From NCBI RefSeq assembly GCF_016650635.1, contig NZ_JAEKFI010000004.1, forward strand, positions 682,001-746,000: a stretch of 64,000 nt of DNA. Reading direction: 5' to 3'. This DNA comes from Pseudomonas sp. TH43 (GTDB taxonomy: Bacteria > Pseudomonadota > Gammaproteobacteria > Pseudomonadales > Pseudomonadaceae). The number at the start of each line of letters is the position of its first letter. Positions within the stretch are counted from its first letter, which is position 1. The notes beneath the pieces were generated by a model, which saw only the letters and a list, made by a program, of their open reading frames with translations, was not told the origin of the DNA and did no database searches. This document shows, piece by piece, positions 1-10,579 of the stretch. The position numbers and the translations under genes are program-made.

Positions 1-643
1 ACTCGTCGGCCAATTGCTTGACCGCGTCCTGACGGTTTTGCGTGGCGTAGCAGATGTCGTCCTTGCGTGGGCCACCGATGGCCGGGAAACGCGAACGCAG
101 GGCATCAATGACGCGACTGGTGTCGTCCATCGACAGCGTGGTCTGAGTCACAAAGGCGAGTTTTTCCGGGTCATGTACCTGCAATTCGGCGACGTCTTTC
201 TCGTCTTCGACGAGGTAGATCGCGCCGCCATTGCTGGCGTCGTACTGGCCCATGGTGCCTTCGACTTCCGGGTGCCCGGCGTGGCCGATCAGGATGCACT
301 CGCGACCGTCGCGGCTGTATTTCGCCACTTCGATGTGCACCTTGGTCACCAGTGGGCAGGTGGCGTCGAACACTTTCAGGCCACGGCCGGCGGCTTCGGT
401 ACGCACGGCTTGAGAAACGCCGTGGGCACTGAAGATGACGATGACATCGTCCGGCACCTGATCCAGTTCTTCGACGAAGATCGCGCCACGACTGCGGAGG
501 TCTTCGACGACAAACTTGTTGTGCACCACTTCATGGCGCACGTAGATCGGCGGCCCGAAGACTTCCAGAGCGCGGTTGACGATTTCGATCGCCCGGTCCA
601 CGCCGGCGCAGAAGCCACGGGGGTTGGCGAGTTTGATTTGCAT
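1..643 (-). CDS. ispH: 4-hydroxy-3-methylbut-2-enyl diphosphate reductase IspH (3' end outside window)
   Basis: Last enzyme of the MEP isoprenoid pathway; a cytosolic iron-sulfur enzyme that reduces HMBPP to IPP and DMAPP. The 214 visible residues start [14 protein letters not shown] and contain the three cluster cysteines, C12 (GFCAG), C96 (DATCP) and C198 (DDICYA), plus the substrate-binding histidines H41 and H124 and the catalytic E126 (GHPEVEGT). The family is about 315 residues, so roughly the last 100 lie beyond the left edge. It is the last gene of the leftward ribF-ileS-lspA-fkpB-ispH cluster, separated from fkpB by 235 bases that contain a REP-type repeat. Confidence 0.97.
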   Translation of the reverse strand, partial: MQIKLANPRGFCAGVDRAIEIVNRALEVFGPPIYVRHEVVHNKFVVEDLRSRGAIFVEELDQVPDDVIVIFSAHGVSQAVRTEAAGRGLKVFDATCPLVTKVHIEVAKYSRDGRECILIGHAGHPEVEGTMGQYDASNGGAIYLVEDEKDVAELQVHDPEKLAFVTQTTLSMDDTSRVIDALRSRFPAIGGPRKDDICYATQNRQDAVKQLADE

Positions 644-703
644 GCTGTGCCTCGTGTCTTGCGCGCAAGAAATTAGATCAATCACCCTTGTAGGAGCAAA
701 GCT

Positions 704-836
704 CTGTGTTGAGGGGATTTATCCCCGTTCGGCTGCATAGCAGTCGTCTACCTTTCAGTGCATTCATTGAGAATTGCAGTGATTGGTTCGGGGGCGCTTC
801 GCACCCCAACGGGGATAAATCCCCTCGCCACAAAGT
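704..836. repeat. Inverted repeat doublet, GGGGATTTATCCCCG family
   Basis: Two arms with the core GAGGGGATTTATCCCCGTT (left, from 711) and its inverse ending in CCCCTCGCCACAAAG (right) flank about 85 bases, in the gap between fkpB and ispH. The same arms recur at 23819-23950 and 44658-44757. This is a REPIN-like intergenic repeat; it may form an mRNA hairpin between the two genes. Confidence 0.85.
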
Positions 837-878
837 TCGCTCCCACAAAGTCCGCTCCCACATGGGTTGCGGTGTTAC

Positions 879-1331
879 TTATAGCGCTTTGACGGAGATA
901 ATTTCGACGTCAAAGGTCAGCGTCTTGCCTGCCAGCGGGTGGTTGAAGTCGATGGTCACTTGCGTGTCATCGAACTCTTTCACCACGCCCGGCAGCTCAG
1001 TATTGGCCGCATCGTTGAAGATCACCAGCAAACCTGGTGACAGCTCCATGTCGACGAATTGCGAGCGCGGGATGATCTGCACGTTCTGCGGGTTAGGCTG
1101 GCCGAAGGCGTTTTCCGGCTCGACGGTCAGCGTGCGCTTGTCGCCGGCCTTGAAACCGAACAGCGCCGCTTCGAAACCCGGCAGCAGGTTGCCATCGCCG
1201 ACCTTGAAGGTCGCCGGGGCTTTGTCGAACGTACTGTCGACGGTGTCGCCGTTCTCCAGGCGCAATGCAAAGTGCAAAGTGACTTCCGTGTTCTGGCCGA
1301 TGCGTTGCTCTGCCAATACCTGTTCAGTCAT
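879..1331 (-). CDS. fkpB: FKBP-type peptidyl-prolyl isomerase FkpB/SlpA
   Basis: A 150-residue cytosolic SlpA-type peptidyl-prolyl cis-trans isomerase and chaperone. It has the short FKBP fold with the inserted flap domain: ENGDTVDSTF near residues 27-36, then GDGNLLPGFEAALFGFKAGD, then the insert containing PENAFGQPNP, and the closing strand LTFDVEIISVKAL. There is no signal peptide. The start codon overlaps the 3' end of lspA by 8 bases, so the two are translationally coupled. The conserved neighbours lspA and ispH support this assignment over FklB/FkpA types. Confidence 0.95.
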   Translation of the reverse strand: MTEQVLAEQRIGQNTEVTLHFALRLENGDTVDSTFDKAPATFKVGDGNLLPGFEAALFGFKAGDKRTLTVEPENAFGQPNPQNVQIIPRSQFVDMELSPGLLVIFNDAANTELPGVVKEFDDTQVTIDFNHPLAGKTLTFDVEIISVKAL

Positions 1332-1836
1332 GAACGGCCTCTTCGGTTTTCTTGGTTTTGAACATATCCAGCGCCAGCATCACCGCACCCACGCTAATGG
1401 CGCTGTCGGCGAAGTTGAATGCCGGGAAGTACCAGCGGTTCTGCCAGTGCACCAGAATGAAATCGATCACATGGCCCAGGGCTATGCGGTCATACAGATT
1501 GCCCAGCGCCCCGCCCAGCACCAGCGCCAAAGCGATGGCCAGCCAGGTTTCGTTGCGGCCCAGACGCTTGAGCCAGACCACCAGCACCGCGCTGACCACA
1601 ATGGCGATCAGGGCGAACAACCAGCGCTGCCAGCCGGAGCTGTCAGCCAGGAAGCTGAAAGCAGCGCCGGTGTTGTAGGCCAGAGTCCAGCTGAAGTAAT
1701 CCGGAATGATCACGATCTGCTGGAACATTTCGAGCTTGCCTTCGAAGTAGAACTTGCTGGCCTGGTCGATGACCAGAACCAGCACGCTCAACCAAAGCCA
1801 GCTCAACCGTCCGAAACGGCCAATGGCATTAGGCAT
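1324..1836 (-). CDS. lspA: Lipoprotein signal peptidase LspA
   Basis: Inner-membrane aspartyl protease (signal peptidase II) that removes signal peptides from diacylglyceryl prolipoproteins. The 170 residues contain four hydrophobic segments. The catalytic aspartates are D125 in [11 protein letters not shown] and D144 in [11 protein letters not shown], and the conserved NLYDRIALG precedes the first. The gene overlaps ileS by 8 bases at its start and fkpB by 8 bases at its end, which indicates one transcription unit. Putative substrates in this window are the lipoproteins at 18012 and 26081. Confidence 0.97.
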   Translation of the reverse strand: MPNAIGRFGRLSWLWLSVLVLVIDQASKFYFEGKLEMFQQIVIIPDYFSWTLAYNTGAAFSFLADSSGWQRWLFALIAIVVSAVLVVWLKRLGRNETWLAIALALVLGGALGNLYDRIALGHVIDFILVHWQNRWYFPAFNFADSAISVGAVMLALDMFKTKKTEEAVHD

Positions 1837-4660
1837 AGTGACGAACCTCGCCAGCGCCGCTGATGTTGTCGACGCAACGACCGCAGATTTCCGGATGCTC
1901 CGGGTTCACGCCGACGTCTTCACGGCAGTGCCAGCAACGGGCGCACTTCGGGAAGGCCGATTTGACGATCTTCAGCTTCAGGCCGCTGACTTCAGTGGAT
2001 ACCGCGTCGGCCGGAGCCTGTACGAATGGCGCTACGCTGGCGGTCGACGTGATCAAGACAAAGCGAAGTTCGTTGCTCAGCTTGGCCAGATCGGCGCTCA
2101 GGGCGTCTTCGGCGTACAGCGTCACTTCGGCTTGCAGGTTGCCACCGACGGCTTTGGCCGCGCGCTGGATTTCCATCTCTTTGTTGACCGCGACTTTGAC
2201 CGCCATGACGCGCTCCCAGTACTCGCGGCCCAGTTCAACGTCGGCCGGCAATTCGGTCAGGCCTTCGTACCAGGTATTGAGCATGACCGATTCGTTACGC
2301 TCGCCCGGCAGGTATTCCCACAGTTCGTCGGCGGTGAAGGCGAGGATCGGCGCGATCCAGCGCACCAGCGCTTCAGAGATGTGGAACAGCGCGGTTTGCG
2401 CCGAACGGCGGGCCTTGCTGTTGGCGCCAGTGGTGTACTGACGGTCCTTGATGATGTCGAGGTAGAAACCGCCCAACTCCTGCACGCAGAAGTTGTGGAT
2501 CTTCGAGTAGACGTTCCAGAAACGGTATTCGCCGTAGTGCTCTTGCAGCTCGCGTTGCAGCAGCAGGGTACGGTCGACCGCCCAACGATCCAGCGCGAGC
2601 ATTTCTTCCGCCGGCAGGATGTCGGTGGCCGGGTTGAAACCGCTCAGGTTCGAGAGCAGGAAGCGCGCGGTGTTACGGATACGACGATAAGCGTCCGCAC
2701 TGCGTTGCAGGATCTGGTCGGAAACCGCCATCTCGCCGGAGTAGTCGGTCGACGCGACCCACAGACGCATGATGTCGGCGCCCAGGGTGTCGTTGACTTT
2801 CTGCGGCGCGATCACGTTGCCCAGCGACTTGGACATCTTGCGGCCGGCTTCGTCGACGGTGAAACCGTGCGTCAGCAGTTCGCGGTACGGCGCGTGGTTG
2901 TCGATGGCGCAACCGGTCAGCAACGACGAGTGGAACCAGCCACGGTGTTGGTCGGAACCTTCCAGGTACAGGTCGGCACGCGGGCCGGTCTCGTGACCCA
3001 TCGGGTGCGAACCGCGCAGGACGTGCCAGTGCGTGGTGCCCGAATCGAACCAGACGTCGAGGGTGTCGCTGATCTTGTCGTACAGCGGCGCTTCGTCGCC
3101 GAGCAACTCGGCAGCGTCCATCTTGAACCAGGCTTCGATGCCTTCGACTTCAACGCGCTTGGCGACTTCTTCCATCAGCTCGACGGTGCGTGGGTGCAGT
3201 TCACCGCTTTCCTTGTTGAGGAAGAACGGGATCGGCACGCCCCAGTTGCGCTGACGCGAGATGCACCAGTCCGGACGGTTGGCGATCATCGAGTGCAGAC
3301 GCGCCTGGCCCCAGGCCGGAACGAACTTGGTGTCTTCGATGGCTTTGAGCGAACGCACACGCAGGGTGTCGCCGCTGACCGGCTCTTTGTCCATGCCGAT
3401 GAACCACTGCGCCGTGGCGCGGTAGATCAACGGGGTCTTGTGGCGCCAGCAGTGCATGTAGCTGTGTTCGATGACGGTGGTGTGCATCAGCGCACCGACT
3501 TCGGTCAGCTTGTCGACGATGGCCGGGTTGGCCTTCCAGATGAACTGACCGCCAAAGAATTCCAGCGACGGCACGTAAACACCGTTGCTCTGCACCGGAT
3601 TGAGGATGTCGTCGTTGACCATGCCGTATTTCTTGCAGGTCACGAAGTCGTCTACGCCGTAGGCCGGAGCGGAGTGAACCACGCCTGTGCCAGCACCCAG
3701 CTCGACGTAGTCAGCCAGGTACACCGGCGACAGACGGTCATAGAACGGGTGGCGGAAGTTGATCAGCTCCAGCTCTTTACCGGTGGTGGTCGCGATGACC
3801 GAGCCTTCTACGCCATAGCGCGCCAGGCACGCTTCGACCAGCTCTTCAGCCAGCACCAGCAGTTTGTCGCCGATGTCGACCAGGGCGTAGTTGAATTCCG
3901 GGTGAACGTTCAGCGCCTGGTTGGCCGGGATGGTCCACGGGGTGGTGGTCCAGATCACGATCGAAGCAGGTTTGCCCAGCGACGGCAGGCCGAACGCGGC
4001 AGCCAGTTTGGCTTCGTCAGCGATTGGGAACGCTACGTCGATGGTCGAGGACTTCTTGTTCTCGTACTCGACTTCCGCTTCGGCCAGGGCCGAACCGCAA
4101 TCGAAGCACCAGTTCACTGGCTTGAGGCCCTTGAACACGAAACCGCCCTTGACGATTTCCGCGAGGGCGCGGATTTCACCGGCCTCGTTCTTGAAATCCA
4201 TGGTCTTGTACGGGTTGGCCCAGTCGCCCAGCACGCCGAGACGGATGAATTCGGACTTCTGCCCTTCGATCTGCTCGGTGGCGTAGGCACGGCACAGCTC
4301 ACGGGTCTTGTCCGCGCCGAGGTTCTTGCCGTGGGTCACTTCAACCTTGTGTTCGATCGGCAGACCGTGGCAATCCCAACCCGGAACATATGGCGCGTCG
4401 AAGCCCGACAGGGTCTTCGAGCGGATGATCATGTCCTTGAGAATCTTGTTCAGTGCGTGACCGATGTGGATCGTGCCGTTGGCATACGGAGGGCCGTCAT
4501 GCAGAACGAACTTCGGACGATCCTTGCCAATCTCGCGCAACTTTCCGTACAGGCCAATACTGTCCCAGCGCTGCAGAATCTGCGGTTCGCGCTGTGGCAG
4601 GCCGGCCTTCATTGGGAAGGCGGTGTCCGGAAGGTTAAGCGTGGCTTTATAGTCGGTCAT
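1829..4660 (-). CDS. ileS: Isoleucyl-tRNA synthetase
   Basis: Class I aminoacyl-tRNA synthetase charging tRNA-Ile, 943 residues, normal length for the bacterial enzyme. Visible signatures are HIGH at residues 65-68 ([15 protein letters not shown]), the editing domain ([16 protein letters not shown]), KMSKS near residue 604 ([10 protein letters not shown]) and a C-terminal zinc finger with the CxxC pairs CARC and CGRC. The start [20 protein letters not shown] is the usual Pseudomonas one. It lies 13 bases downstream of ribF and overlaps lspA. Confidence 0.98.
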   Translation of the reverse strand: MTDYKATLNLPDTAFPMKAGLPQREPQILQRWDSIGLYGKLREIGKDRPKFVLHDGPPYANGTIHIGHALNKILKDMIIRSKTLSGFDAPYVPGWDCHGLPIEHKVEVTHGKNLGADKTRELCRAYATEQIEGQKSEFIRLGVLGDWANPYKTMDFKNEAGEIRALAEIVKGGFVFKGLKPVNWCFDCGSALAEAEVEYENKKSSTIDVAFPIADEAKLAAAFGLPSLGKPASIVIWTTTPWTIPANQALNVHPEFNYALVDIGDKLLVLAEELVEACLARYGVEGSVIATTTGKELELINFRHPFYDRLSPVYLADYVELGAGTGVVHSAPAYGVDDFVTCKKYGMVNDDILNPVQSNGVYVPSLEFFGGQFIWKANPAIVDKLTEVGALMHTTVIEHSYMHCWRHKTPLIYRATAQWFIGMDKEPVSGDTLRVRSLKAIEDTKFVPAWGQARLHSMIANRPDWCISRQRNWGVPIPFFLNKESGELHPRTVELMEEVAKRVEVEGIEAWFKMDAAELLGDEAPLYDKISDTLDVWFDSGTTHWHVLRGSHPMGHETGPRADLYLEGSDQHRGWFHSSLLTGCAIDNHAPYRELLTHGFTVDEAGRKMSKSLGNVIAPQKVNDTLGADIMRLWVASTDYSGEMAVSDQILQRSADAYRRIRNTARFLLSNLSGFNPATDILPAEEMLALDRWAVDRTLLLQRELQEHYGEYRFWNVYSKIHNFCVQELGGFYLDIIKDRQYTTGANSKARRSAQTALFHISEALVRWIAPILAFTADELWEYLPGERNESVMLNTWYEGLTELPADVELGREYWERVMAVKVAVNKEMEIQRAAKAVGGNLQAEVTLYAEDALSADLAKLSNELRFVLITSTASVAPFVQAPADAVSTEVSGLKLKIVKSAFPKCARCWHCREDVGVNPEHPEICGRCVDNISGAGEVRHYA

Positions 4661-4673
4661 TTAAGGCTCTTCA

Positions 4674-5612
4674 TTAGCGATGGGCGCTAGGTGCGGCTAG
4701 TGCACGGGCGGTGGCGACATCCGCATTGATCGCCGTTTTCAATGCCTCCAGGGAGGCGAAGCGCTGCTCTTCACGCAGCTTTTGGTGGAAAACCACCGTC
4801 AAACGCCGGTCATACAGATCGCCGGCAAAATCTAAAAGATGGACCTCAAGGTGGGCCTTGCCATCACCTTGTACCGTGGGCCGCACGCCGATATTGGCGA
4901 CGCCGGGCCAAGTCTTGCCGTCGATGTCGACCTCCACCAGATACACCCCGGTGAACGGCACGCGACGACGCTTGAGTTGAATATTGGCAGTGGGCGTACC
5001 CAGTTGCCGGGCCAGTTTCTGGCCGTGCAGCACGCGACCGGCGATCCGGTACGGGCGACCGAGCAAACGTTCGGCCAGCGCAAAATCGGCGGCGGCCAAC
5101 GCGTTGCGCACCTGCGTGCTGCTGACACGAATGCCATCCAGCTCGACGGTTTGCGCGGCTTCGACGGTAAACCCGTGAATCTGCCCGGCCTGCATCAGAA
5201 AATCGAAATCACCGAGGCGGTCGCAGCCGAAGCGGAAATCGTCACCGACCTCCAGATGCTGCACGCCGAGGCCATCCACGAGGATGGTGTCAACGAATTC
5301 ACTGGCGCTGAGCTTGCTCAGGCGCTGGTTGAACGCCAGGCACAAGACCCGGTCAACGCCTTCGGCGGCCAGCAGTTGCAGCTTGTCGCGCAACCGGGCC
5401 AGACGCGCCGGCGCGGTCTCGGGAGCAAAGAATTCCCGTGGCTGCGGCTCGAAAATCACCACGCAGCTGGGTACGCCCAACTCAAGCGCACGCTCACGCA
5501 GTCGGGCCAGGATAGCCTGGTGACCACGGTGAACACCGTCAAAGTTGCCAATAGTGGCGACGCAGCCCCGATGCTGGGGGCGCAAGTTGTGGAGGCCTCG
5601 AACCAGCTGCAT
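4674..5612 (-). CDS. ribF: Bifunctional riboflavin kinase/FAD synthetase RibF
   Basis: Makes FMN from riboflavin and FAD from FMN; cytosolic. From the chosen start (MQLVRGLHNLRPQHRG) it has 312 residues, the normal length. The N-terminal nucleotidyltransferase domain shows GNFDGVHRGHQ near residues 22-32, followed by the flavokinase domain (GRVLHGQKLARQLGTPTANI and the FTGVYLVEV strand). The frame is open 25 codons further upstream, but those residues do not resemble the family, so the internal ATG at 5612 is preferred. It precedes ileS by 13 bases, as in most Gammaproteobacteria. Confidence 0.96.
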   Translation of the reverse strand: MQLVRGLHNLRPQHRGCVATIGNFDGVHRGHQAILARLRERALELGVPSCVVIFEPQPREFFAPETAPARLARLRDKLQLLAAEGVDRVLCLAFNQRLSKLSASEFVDTILVDGLGVQHLEVGDDFRFGCDRLGDFDFLMQAGQIHGFTVEAAQTVELDGIRVSSTQVRNALAAADFALAERLLGRPYRIAGRVLHGQKLARQLGTPTANIQLKRRRVPFTGVYLVEVDIDGKTWPGVANIGVRPTVQGDGKAHLEVHLLDFAGDLYDRRLTVVFHQKLREEQRFASLEALKTAINADVATARALAAPSAHR

Positions 5613-5742
5613 AACGCGCTTCTTGCTCATAAAGTGGTCGATTATAACCACACCCGACGGTCGACGACAGGCAACACCGTAACGCAAAGTGATCGAGCCG
5701 ACAAAACTGCCGGCCCGCGCCTGTTTATAAAGGGTAAAACCC

Positions 5743-7281
5743 TCAGCTCAAGGCCTTGCGATTGAAGTCGCGCAGGCGGAAACCCAGCAGTAGCAACATA
5801 CCGAAATAAGCGACCACGCCCGCCGCGACCAATGCACCCAGACGCAGGAAGCGCTCAAGCATATGACCCTGATCCCACGCCGGCATGAAATGCATGCCGA
5901 CCAGCAAGACCACCGACATCACCGCCACCGCCACGACCAGTTTGAATCCGAATTTGGCCCAACCCGGCTGAGGCTGATACATCTGCTGCTTGCGCAGTTG
6001 ATAGAACAGCAATCCCGCGTTAATACAGGCACCGGCACTGATCGCCAAGGCGAGCCCAGCGTGAGCCAACGGGCCAATCAGCACCAGGTTGAACAGTTGA
6101 GTGACGACCAGGGTGAAGATTGCGATTTTCACCGGGGTACGGATGTTCTGTTGCGCATAGAAGCCCGGCGCGAGCACTTTGATCACGATTATCCCGAGCA
6201 AACCGACAGAATAGGCAATCAGCGCACGCTGAGTCATTTCAGCATCGAAGCCACTGAACTGGCCGTACTGGAACAGCGAAACGGTCAGCGGCTCGGCGAG
6301 AATCCCCAGCGCCAGCGAGCATGGCAGCACCAACACAAAGCACAGGCGCAGGCCCCAATCGAGAATTCGCGAATATTCGTGACGATCCTTGCTGGCGTAG
6401 GTTTTCGCCAGTGTCGGCAGCAGAATGGTGCCCAGCGCCACACCCAATACGCCGGACGGCAACTCCATCAAACGGTCGGCGTAATACATCCACGACACCG
6501 AGCCTGCGACCAGAAACGAAGCGAAGATGGTGTTGATGATCAGCGAAATCTGACTGACCGAGACGCCGAGAATTGCCGGCAGCATCTGCTTCATTACTCG
6601 CCAGACGCCGGTGTCACGCAGGTTCAGGCGCGGCAGCACCAGCATGCCGATCTTTTTCAGGTGCGGCAGTTGATAGAGCAGTTGCGCCAGACCACCAACC
6701 AGTACCGCCCAGCCCAGCGCCATGACCGGCGGATCGAAGTACGGCGTGAGGAACAGCGAAAACACGATCATGCTGACGTTGAGCAGGGTCGGCACGAAGG
6801 CCGGCACCGAGAAACGGTTCCAGGTATTGAGGATTGCTCCAGCCAGCGATGACAGGGAGATCAGCAATATATAGGGGAAGGTCACCCGCAGCAGATCAGA
6901 GGTGAGCTGGAATTTTTCCGGCGTGTCGGTAAACCCCGGGGCCGTGGCCCAGATCACCCAGGGTGCGGCGATCATGCCCAGCGCGGTCACCACGGCCAGC
7001 ACCAGCGTCAGCAAGCCCGATACATAAGCAATGAAAGTGCGCGTTGCCTCTTCGCCCTGCTGACTTTTGTATTCGGCAAGAATCGGCACAAAAGCTTGCG
7101 AGAAAGCCCCTTCAGCAAAGATTCGCCGCAGTAGATTGGGCAGTTTGAAGGCGATAAAGAAGGCGTCTGTCGCCATTCCGGCGCCGAATGTGCGGGCGAT
7201 AAGCGTGTCACGAACAAAACCCAGAACCCGGGAAAGCATCGTGATAGAGCTGACGGCGGCCAACGATTTGAGCAGATTCAT
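5743..7281 (-). CDS. murJ: Lipid II flippase MurJ (MviN)
   Basis: Inner-membrane MOP-superfamily flippase that moves lipid II across the membrane for peptidoglycan synthesis. The 512 residues are almost entirely hydrophobic helices, consistent with the 14 transmembrane segments of the family. The N-terminus ([19 protein letters not shown]) and [22 protein letters not shown] are the conserved MurJ start. It is upstream of ribF with a 130-base gap and divergent from rpsT, the standard arrangement in pseudomonads. Confidence 0.96.
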   Translation of the reverse strand: MNLLKSLAAVSSITMLSRVLGFVRDTLIARTFGAGMATDAFFIAFKLPNLLRRIFAEGAFSQAFVPILAEYKSQQGEEATRTFIAYVSGLLTLVLAVVTALGMIAAPWVIWATAPGFTDTPEKFQLTSDLLRVTFPYILLISLSSLAGAILNTWNRFSVPAFVPTLLNVSMIVFSLFLTPYFDPPVMALGWAVLVGGLAQLLYQLPHLKKIGMLVLPRLNLRDTGVWRVMKQMLPAILGVSVSQISLIINTIFASFLVAGSVSWMYYADRLMELPSGVLGVALGTILLPTLAKTYASKDRHEYSRILDWGLRLCFVLVLPCSLALGILAEPLTVSLFQYGQFSGFDAEMTQRALIAYSVGLLGIIVIKVLAPGFYAQQNIRTPVKIAIFTLVVTQLFNLVLIGPLAHAGLALAISAGACINAGLLFYQLRKQQMYQPQPGWAKFGFKLVVAVAVMSVVLLVGMHFMPAWDQGHMLERFLRLGALVAAGVVAYFGMLLLLGFRLRDFNRKALS

Positions 7282-7451
7282 TGAGGGAATTTGTGCCTGT
7301 CGATAAACAGCAGGCGAATTAAGCGCCTACTTATGCGATACTCCGCGCCGCAGCAGCACAGAGCCAAAGCTCGCGAGTTTACAGGTCAAGCGCCGGAAAT
7401 AAATATCCCGCCTCTTTATACCTACCACTTAGCGGAACGTTTCAAGTGCCC

Positions 7452-7480
7452 TTGACAAGACTTCTCTTCATCGGCATGAT
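7452..7480 (+). promoter_or_regulatory. Candidate sigma-70 promoter of rpsT
   Basis: TTGACA at 7452-7457 is a perfect -35 hexamer. With a 17-base spacer it is followed by CATGAT at 7475-7480, a 4/6 match to the -10 consensus. It would start transcription about 45 bases before the rpsT start. Confidence 0.6.
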
Positions 7481-7533
7481 TCGCGGCCTATTTTGTTTGC
7501 TATTTCCTAAAAAGTCTTTCGAGGAGCTCGACG

Positions 7534-7806
7534 GTGGCCAACTCACCTTCCGCCAAAAAACGTGCAAAACAGGCTGAGAAGCGTCGCAGCCACAACGCCA
7601 GCCTGCGTTCCATGGTTCGCACCTACATCAAGAATGTAGTTAAAGCCATCGACGCAAAAGACGCTGAAAAAGCTCAAGCTGCATACGTTCTGGCTGTGCC
7701 AGTTATCGACCGTATGGCCGATAAAGGCATCATCCACAAGAACAAGGCTGCTCGTCATAAGAGCCGTCTGAATGGCCACGTCAAAGCACTGAAAGAAGCT
7801 GCTTAA
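7534..7806 (+). CDS. rpsT: 30S ribosomal protein S20
   Basis: S20 binds 16S rRNA early in 30S assembly. The 90-residue, lysine/arginine/alanine-rich, all-helical sequence begins [20 protein letters not shown] and ends in the conserved [20 protein letters not shown]. Translation starts at GTG with a nearby GAGGAG ribosome-binding site (about 7520-7525). A non-ATG start is notable because E. coli rpsT uses UUG and is autoregulated at translation; the same could apply here (inference). Confidence 0.98.
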   Translation: MANSPSAKKRAKQAEKRRSHNASLRSMVRTYIKNVVKAIDAKDAEKAQAAYVLAVPVIDRMADKGIIHKNKAARHKSRLNGHVKALKEAA

Positions 7807-7820
7807 TCGACGTAGTCATT

Positions 7821-7850
7821 AAAAAACCGACCTCAGGGTCGGTTTTTTAT
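7821..7850 (+). terminator. Rho-independent terminator of rpsT
   Basis: Stem AAAACCGACC / GGTCGGTTTT around a short loop, ending in a T-rich tail, 15 bases after the rpsT stop. The A-run on the other side would also let it work on the minus strand. Confidence 0.9.
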
Positions 7851-7932
7851 TGCCTGCGATTTGATGAGATCGATAAAAGATCCGCAGCACGGGTACGCAC
7901 CCCAACAGGGATACGCACCGAACACAGCAGGC

Positions 7933-9972
7933 TTACTCACCAAAATTGAACACGACCGGTTTCGGCGGAGGGCAGCCTTCCGGCGGCGGGAAGTTCTGCA
8001 CACCCGACTCATCGTAGCCGGTGTAGCAGCCGATCAATTTGCCATCCTTGAAGTTGAACCGACGCTCAACCATCCCGGTCGAGTAATGGCAGACCATTTC
8101 ACCGTCACGCTTGGCGTAGGAATAGTCCTTGTACTCACGCCCCTCAACGGTGATCAGACGATAGCCCTGCATCGGCTCGGAACACTTCAATTGTCCATTG
8201 GGGTAGTAGTCGTTGTGCATCACGCGATCATCCGCCTGCAATAACACTTCCTCGATCTTTCGCCCTTCGTAAGACTCGTGCCGCAAACTCTGCCTGACCC
8301 CGAACAGATAATCCGCCTCGTAGTAGGCGACGCCATCGCTGCGAAAGTTACGCTGCAGGCCGCACGGCTGGATGCGCGTGTATTTTCCATCCACCACATG
8401 GCAGTAATTTTTGTCTTCGACCAACACACCTGATTCGTTGAAGCCCTGAAGATGACCCATGGGCTCGTCTTTCTCGTAGATCGCCACCCTGTCCGGCCGG
8501 CCATTGGCGTGAAAAGTGAGGAACGGCCCCTCTTTATTGCCATAGAGCCAGGAAATATCAGACCGCAGCACCGCGCCATCATCGGAATAGGTCAGCGCAC
8601 GCCCCTTGATTTGCCCCACCGCGTAGGTCGCAGAATAGGTCAGCTTGCCGTTCGCAGCATAGGTTTCCCTCAAACCCTCAAGCGCGTTCGCCTTGTAGTG
8701 CTCAAGCAGTCGCAACACACCCGCGCTGTCGACTTCGCGCAGCTCTCCATCCTTTTTATCCGCGACGAATGACAAGGTTTGAATGTGACCGCCACCCATC
8801 TGCAGAGTCCAGGCACCCTCCTTGGCCCCTGATACATAATTACCCTCGCCTTCATCACTGACCCAATGCCCGTGCTTCCGACCGCTCAGGTATTCACCGC
8901 GCCAGACAATCTTACTTCCCCGCAGCCGCTCAGTCGGACCATCAAGCACCCCGCGTTTGTACGTATCGAAACCCGACAGCTCTTCATCTTCATCAAAGGA
9001 GCTGACCGTCCAGCGACCTTCCGACAACCCATCGACGAACATCCCTTCGGAAGCGCTGTGACGATCATTGATGACCCAGGCGCCTTGCCTCAAACCATTC
9101 GCGTAAGCCCCCGACGACTGGGAAACCGACTCATCGTACTCGACCCAGTTGCCGGTTTTCTTGCCTTGAACCATCAAGCCTCGCTCAAGCACACGATCAC
9201 CCCACAACTGCACGAACAGTCCATCCTCCGAGCCCTTAAAGCGCTTAGGGTCGAACTCCCAGGTAATTCGCGTTACGCGAAAACCGGGCGCCAACTCTCC
9301 CTCCTCCATCGGCGTGCGCTCATAGGTCAGCGTCAACCAGCGGCCTTCGCGCTGCTGAAAGGTTTTCTTGTAAGCGGCATACACGCCATCTTCTGACGGC
9401 TCGCCCCCTTCCGATGCCGCAACGCCGTCAGCACTGAACTGCCCCACGAGCGTACCCGCTGCGGGATCCAGAGCATCGAACTCGGGAATGTCAGTTTTCG
9501 CTATTTCATAACCATAATCGTAGGGCAGCAGCTTGTTCAGCTCGCGCACGACCAGCGCAGCATTGAGCTTCTTCTGATTGCTCGCGATACGATCCAGCAC
9601 AGGCTGCAGCGAGCCCAACTTGCGATATCGGCCTGATCGCTCACTGTATCGATAACCGTGGAGCGCATAGCGCCCACCCGCCCTGGACAAGACGATCAAC
9701 GTCTGAATATCGCTATCAAGACTGGCGTAGAACACCGACTCGATGCTCGCATCGGCAAAGTTGTCGAGCACCTGCGGCACAGCATCCGGCGCCTCACACA
9801 TGCACGCATAACCCACAACACCCGACGACTCGCGGACAAACGCTAGCGTCGCACCACTTTCCTGAGACTGAATCACCGGGTGCGCCAGCGACTTGCCGGC
9901 ATAGAACGGTTCAGCGTGCACAGGCATGGAAAGCGAACAACACACCATCAACGACAATAAAAACGAACGCAT
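7933..9972 (-). CDS. Secreted MORN-repeat (YwqK-like) protein of unknown function
   Basis: A 679-residue protein with a signal peptide (about 20 residues, LMVCCSLSMPVHA then EPFYAG). The first 230 residues match nothing I recognise. Residues of about 260-650 carry many degenerate MORN-type repeats of the YwqK sort, for example YANGLRQGAWVIN, FVDGLSEGRWTVS and YVSGAKEGAWTLQ. Predicted periplasmic or exported. The ATG at 9972 was chosen because it is preceded by AAGGGA and begins the signal peptide; the 28 extra upstream codons lack both. In other bacteria such repeats occur in membrane-associated or polymorphic-toxin immunity proteins, but no toxin is adjacent. The gene sits between rpsT and creA and looks like a lineage-specific insertion. 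Confidence 0.7.
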   Translation of the reverse strand: MRSFLLSLMVCCSLSMPVHAEPFYAGKSLAHPVIQSQESGATLAFVRESSGVVGYACMCEAPDAVPQVLDNFADASIESVFYASLDSDIQTLIVLSRAGGRYALHGYRYSERSGRYRKLGSLQPVLDRIASNQKKLNAALVVRELNKLLPYDYGYEIAKTDIPEFDALDPAAGTLVGQFSADGVAASEGGEPSEDGVYAAYKKTFQQREGRWLTLTYERTPMEEGELAPGFRVTRITWEFDPKRFKGSEDGLFVQLWGDRVLERGLMVQGKKTGNWVEYDESVSQSSGAYANGLRQGAWVINDRHSASEGMFVDGLSEGRWTVSSFDEDEELSGFDTYKRGVLDGPTERLRGSKIVWRGEYLSGRKHGHWVSDEGEGNYVSGAKEGAWTLQMGGGHIQTLSFVADKKDGELREVDSAGVLRLLEHYKANALEGLRETYAANGKLTYSATYAVGQIKGRALTYSDDGAVLRSDISWLYGNKEGPFLTFHANGRPDRVAIYEKDEPMGHLQGFNESGVLVEDKNYCHVVDGKYTRIQPCGLQRNFRSDGVAYYEADYLFGVRQSLRHESYEGRKIEEVLLQADDRVMHNDYYPNGQLKCSEPMQGYRLITVEGREYKDYSYAKRDGEMVCHYSTGMVERRFNFKDGKLIGCYTGYDESGVQNFPPPEGCPPPKPVVFNFGE

Positions 9973-10014
9973 ACGAATCCCTTCGCGCCTGAAGCACATT
10001 AATTCAACACAGAG

Positions 10015-10043
10015 AAACAAAAAGGCGAGCCGAACGGCTCGCC
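10015..10043 (-). terminator. Rho-independent terminator after creA
   Basis: Perfect 8-bp stem GGCGAGCC/GGCTCGCC at 10024-10043 with a GAAC loop. Read on the minus strand it is followed by TTTTTGTTT. It ends the proB-creA transcription unit and separates it from the MORN-repeat gene. Confidence 0.85.
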
Positions 10044-10101
10044 CATCAACGTTCAAAACCGCTATCGCCAGCAGGCTCGCCAGCGAATTGGTTTTGCGCT
10101 G

Positions 10102-10569
10102 TTATTGCTGGACCGGAACCCAAGGCAGAATCGGGATCGCCGTCACCGCATTCTGCGGGCTGCCTTCAATCACGCGATCGCTATAGACCAGATACACTAG
10201 GGTGTTGCGCTTCTTGTCGAGGAAACGTACGACCTGCATGGTCTTGAACACCAGCGATGTGCGCTCCTTGAACACCTCGTCGCCATCCTTCAGTTCGCCC
10301 TTGAACTTGATCGGGCCAACCTGCCGACAGGCGATGGAGGCTTCAGCACGATCTTCGGCCAGACCCAAACCACCTTTCACTCCACCCGTCTTGGCGCGCG
10401 ACAGATAGCAGGTCACGCCCTCGACCTTCGGGTCATCAAACGCCTCGACCACGATCCGGTCATTTGGCCCGACAAGCTTGAACACTGTCGACACTTGACC
10501 GATTTCCTCGGCCGAGGCCAGCAATGGCAGCGCCATCAACAAACCCAACAATCCTTTTGCTACGCGCAT
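10102..10569 (-). CDS. creA: CreA family periplasmic protein
   Basis: A 155-residue CreA-family protein (PF05981 by recollection) whose biochemical role is unknown. It has a cleavable signal peptide ([14 protein letters not shown] then EEIGQV). Family hallmarks are [36 protein letters not shown], a CRQVGP segment and [14 protein letters not shown]; the two cysteines (VTCYLS and IACRQV) could form a disulfide in the periplasm. It starts 11 bases after the proB stop on the same strand, so the two are probably co-transcribed. Confidence 0.9.
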   Translation of the reverse strand: MRVAKGLLGLLMALPLLASAEEIGQVSTVFKLVGPNDRIVVEAFDDPKVEGVTCYLSRAKTGGVKGGLGLAEDRAEASIACRQVGPIKFKGELKDGDEVFKERTSLVFKTMQVVRFLDKKRNTLVYLVYSDRVIEGSPQNAVTAIPILPWVPVQQ

Positions 10570-10579
10570 CGAGTTTTCC

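Noticed and set aside
1754-4690. 978-residue open frame antisense to ileS
   Set aside because: It exactly mirrors the ileS reading frame on the other strand, lacks family similarity and comes from high-GC codon bias.
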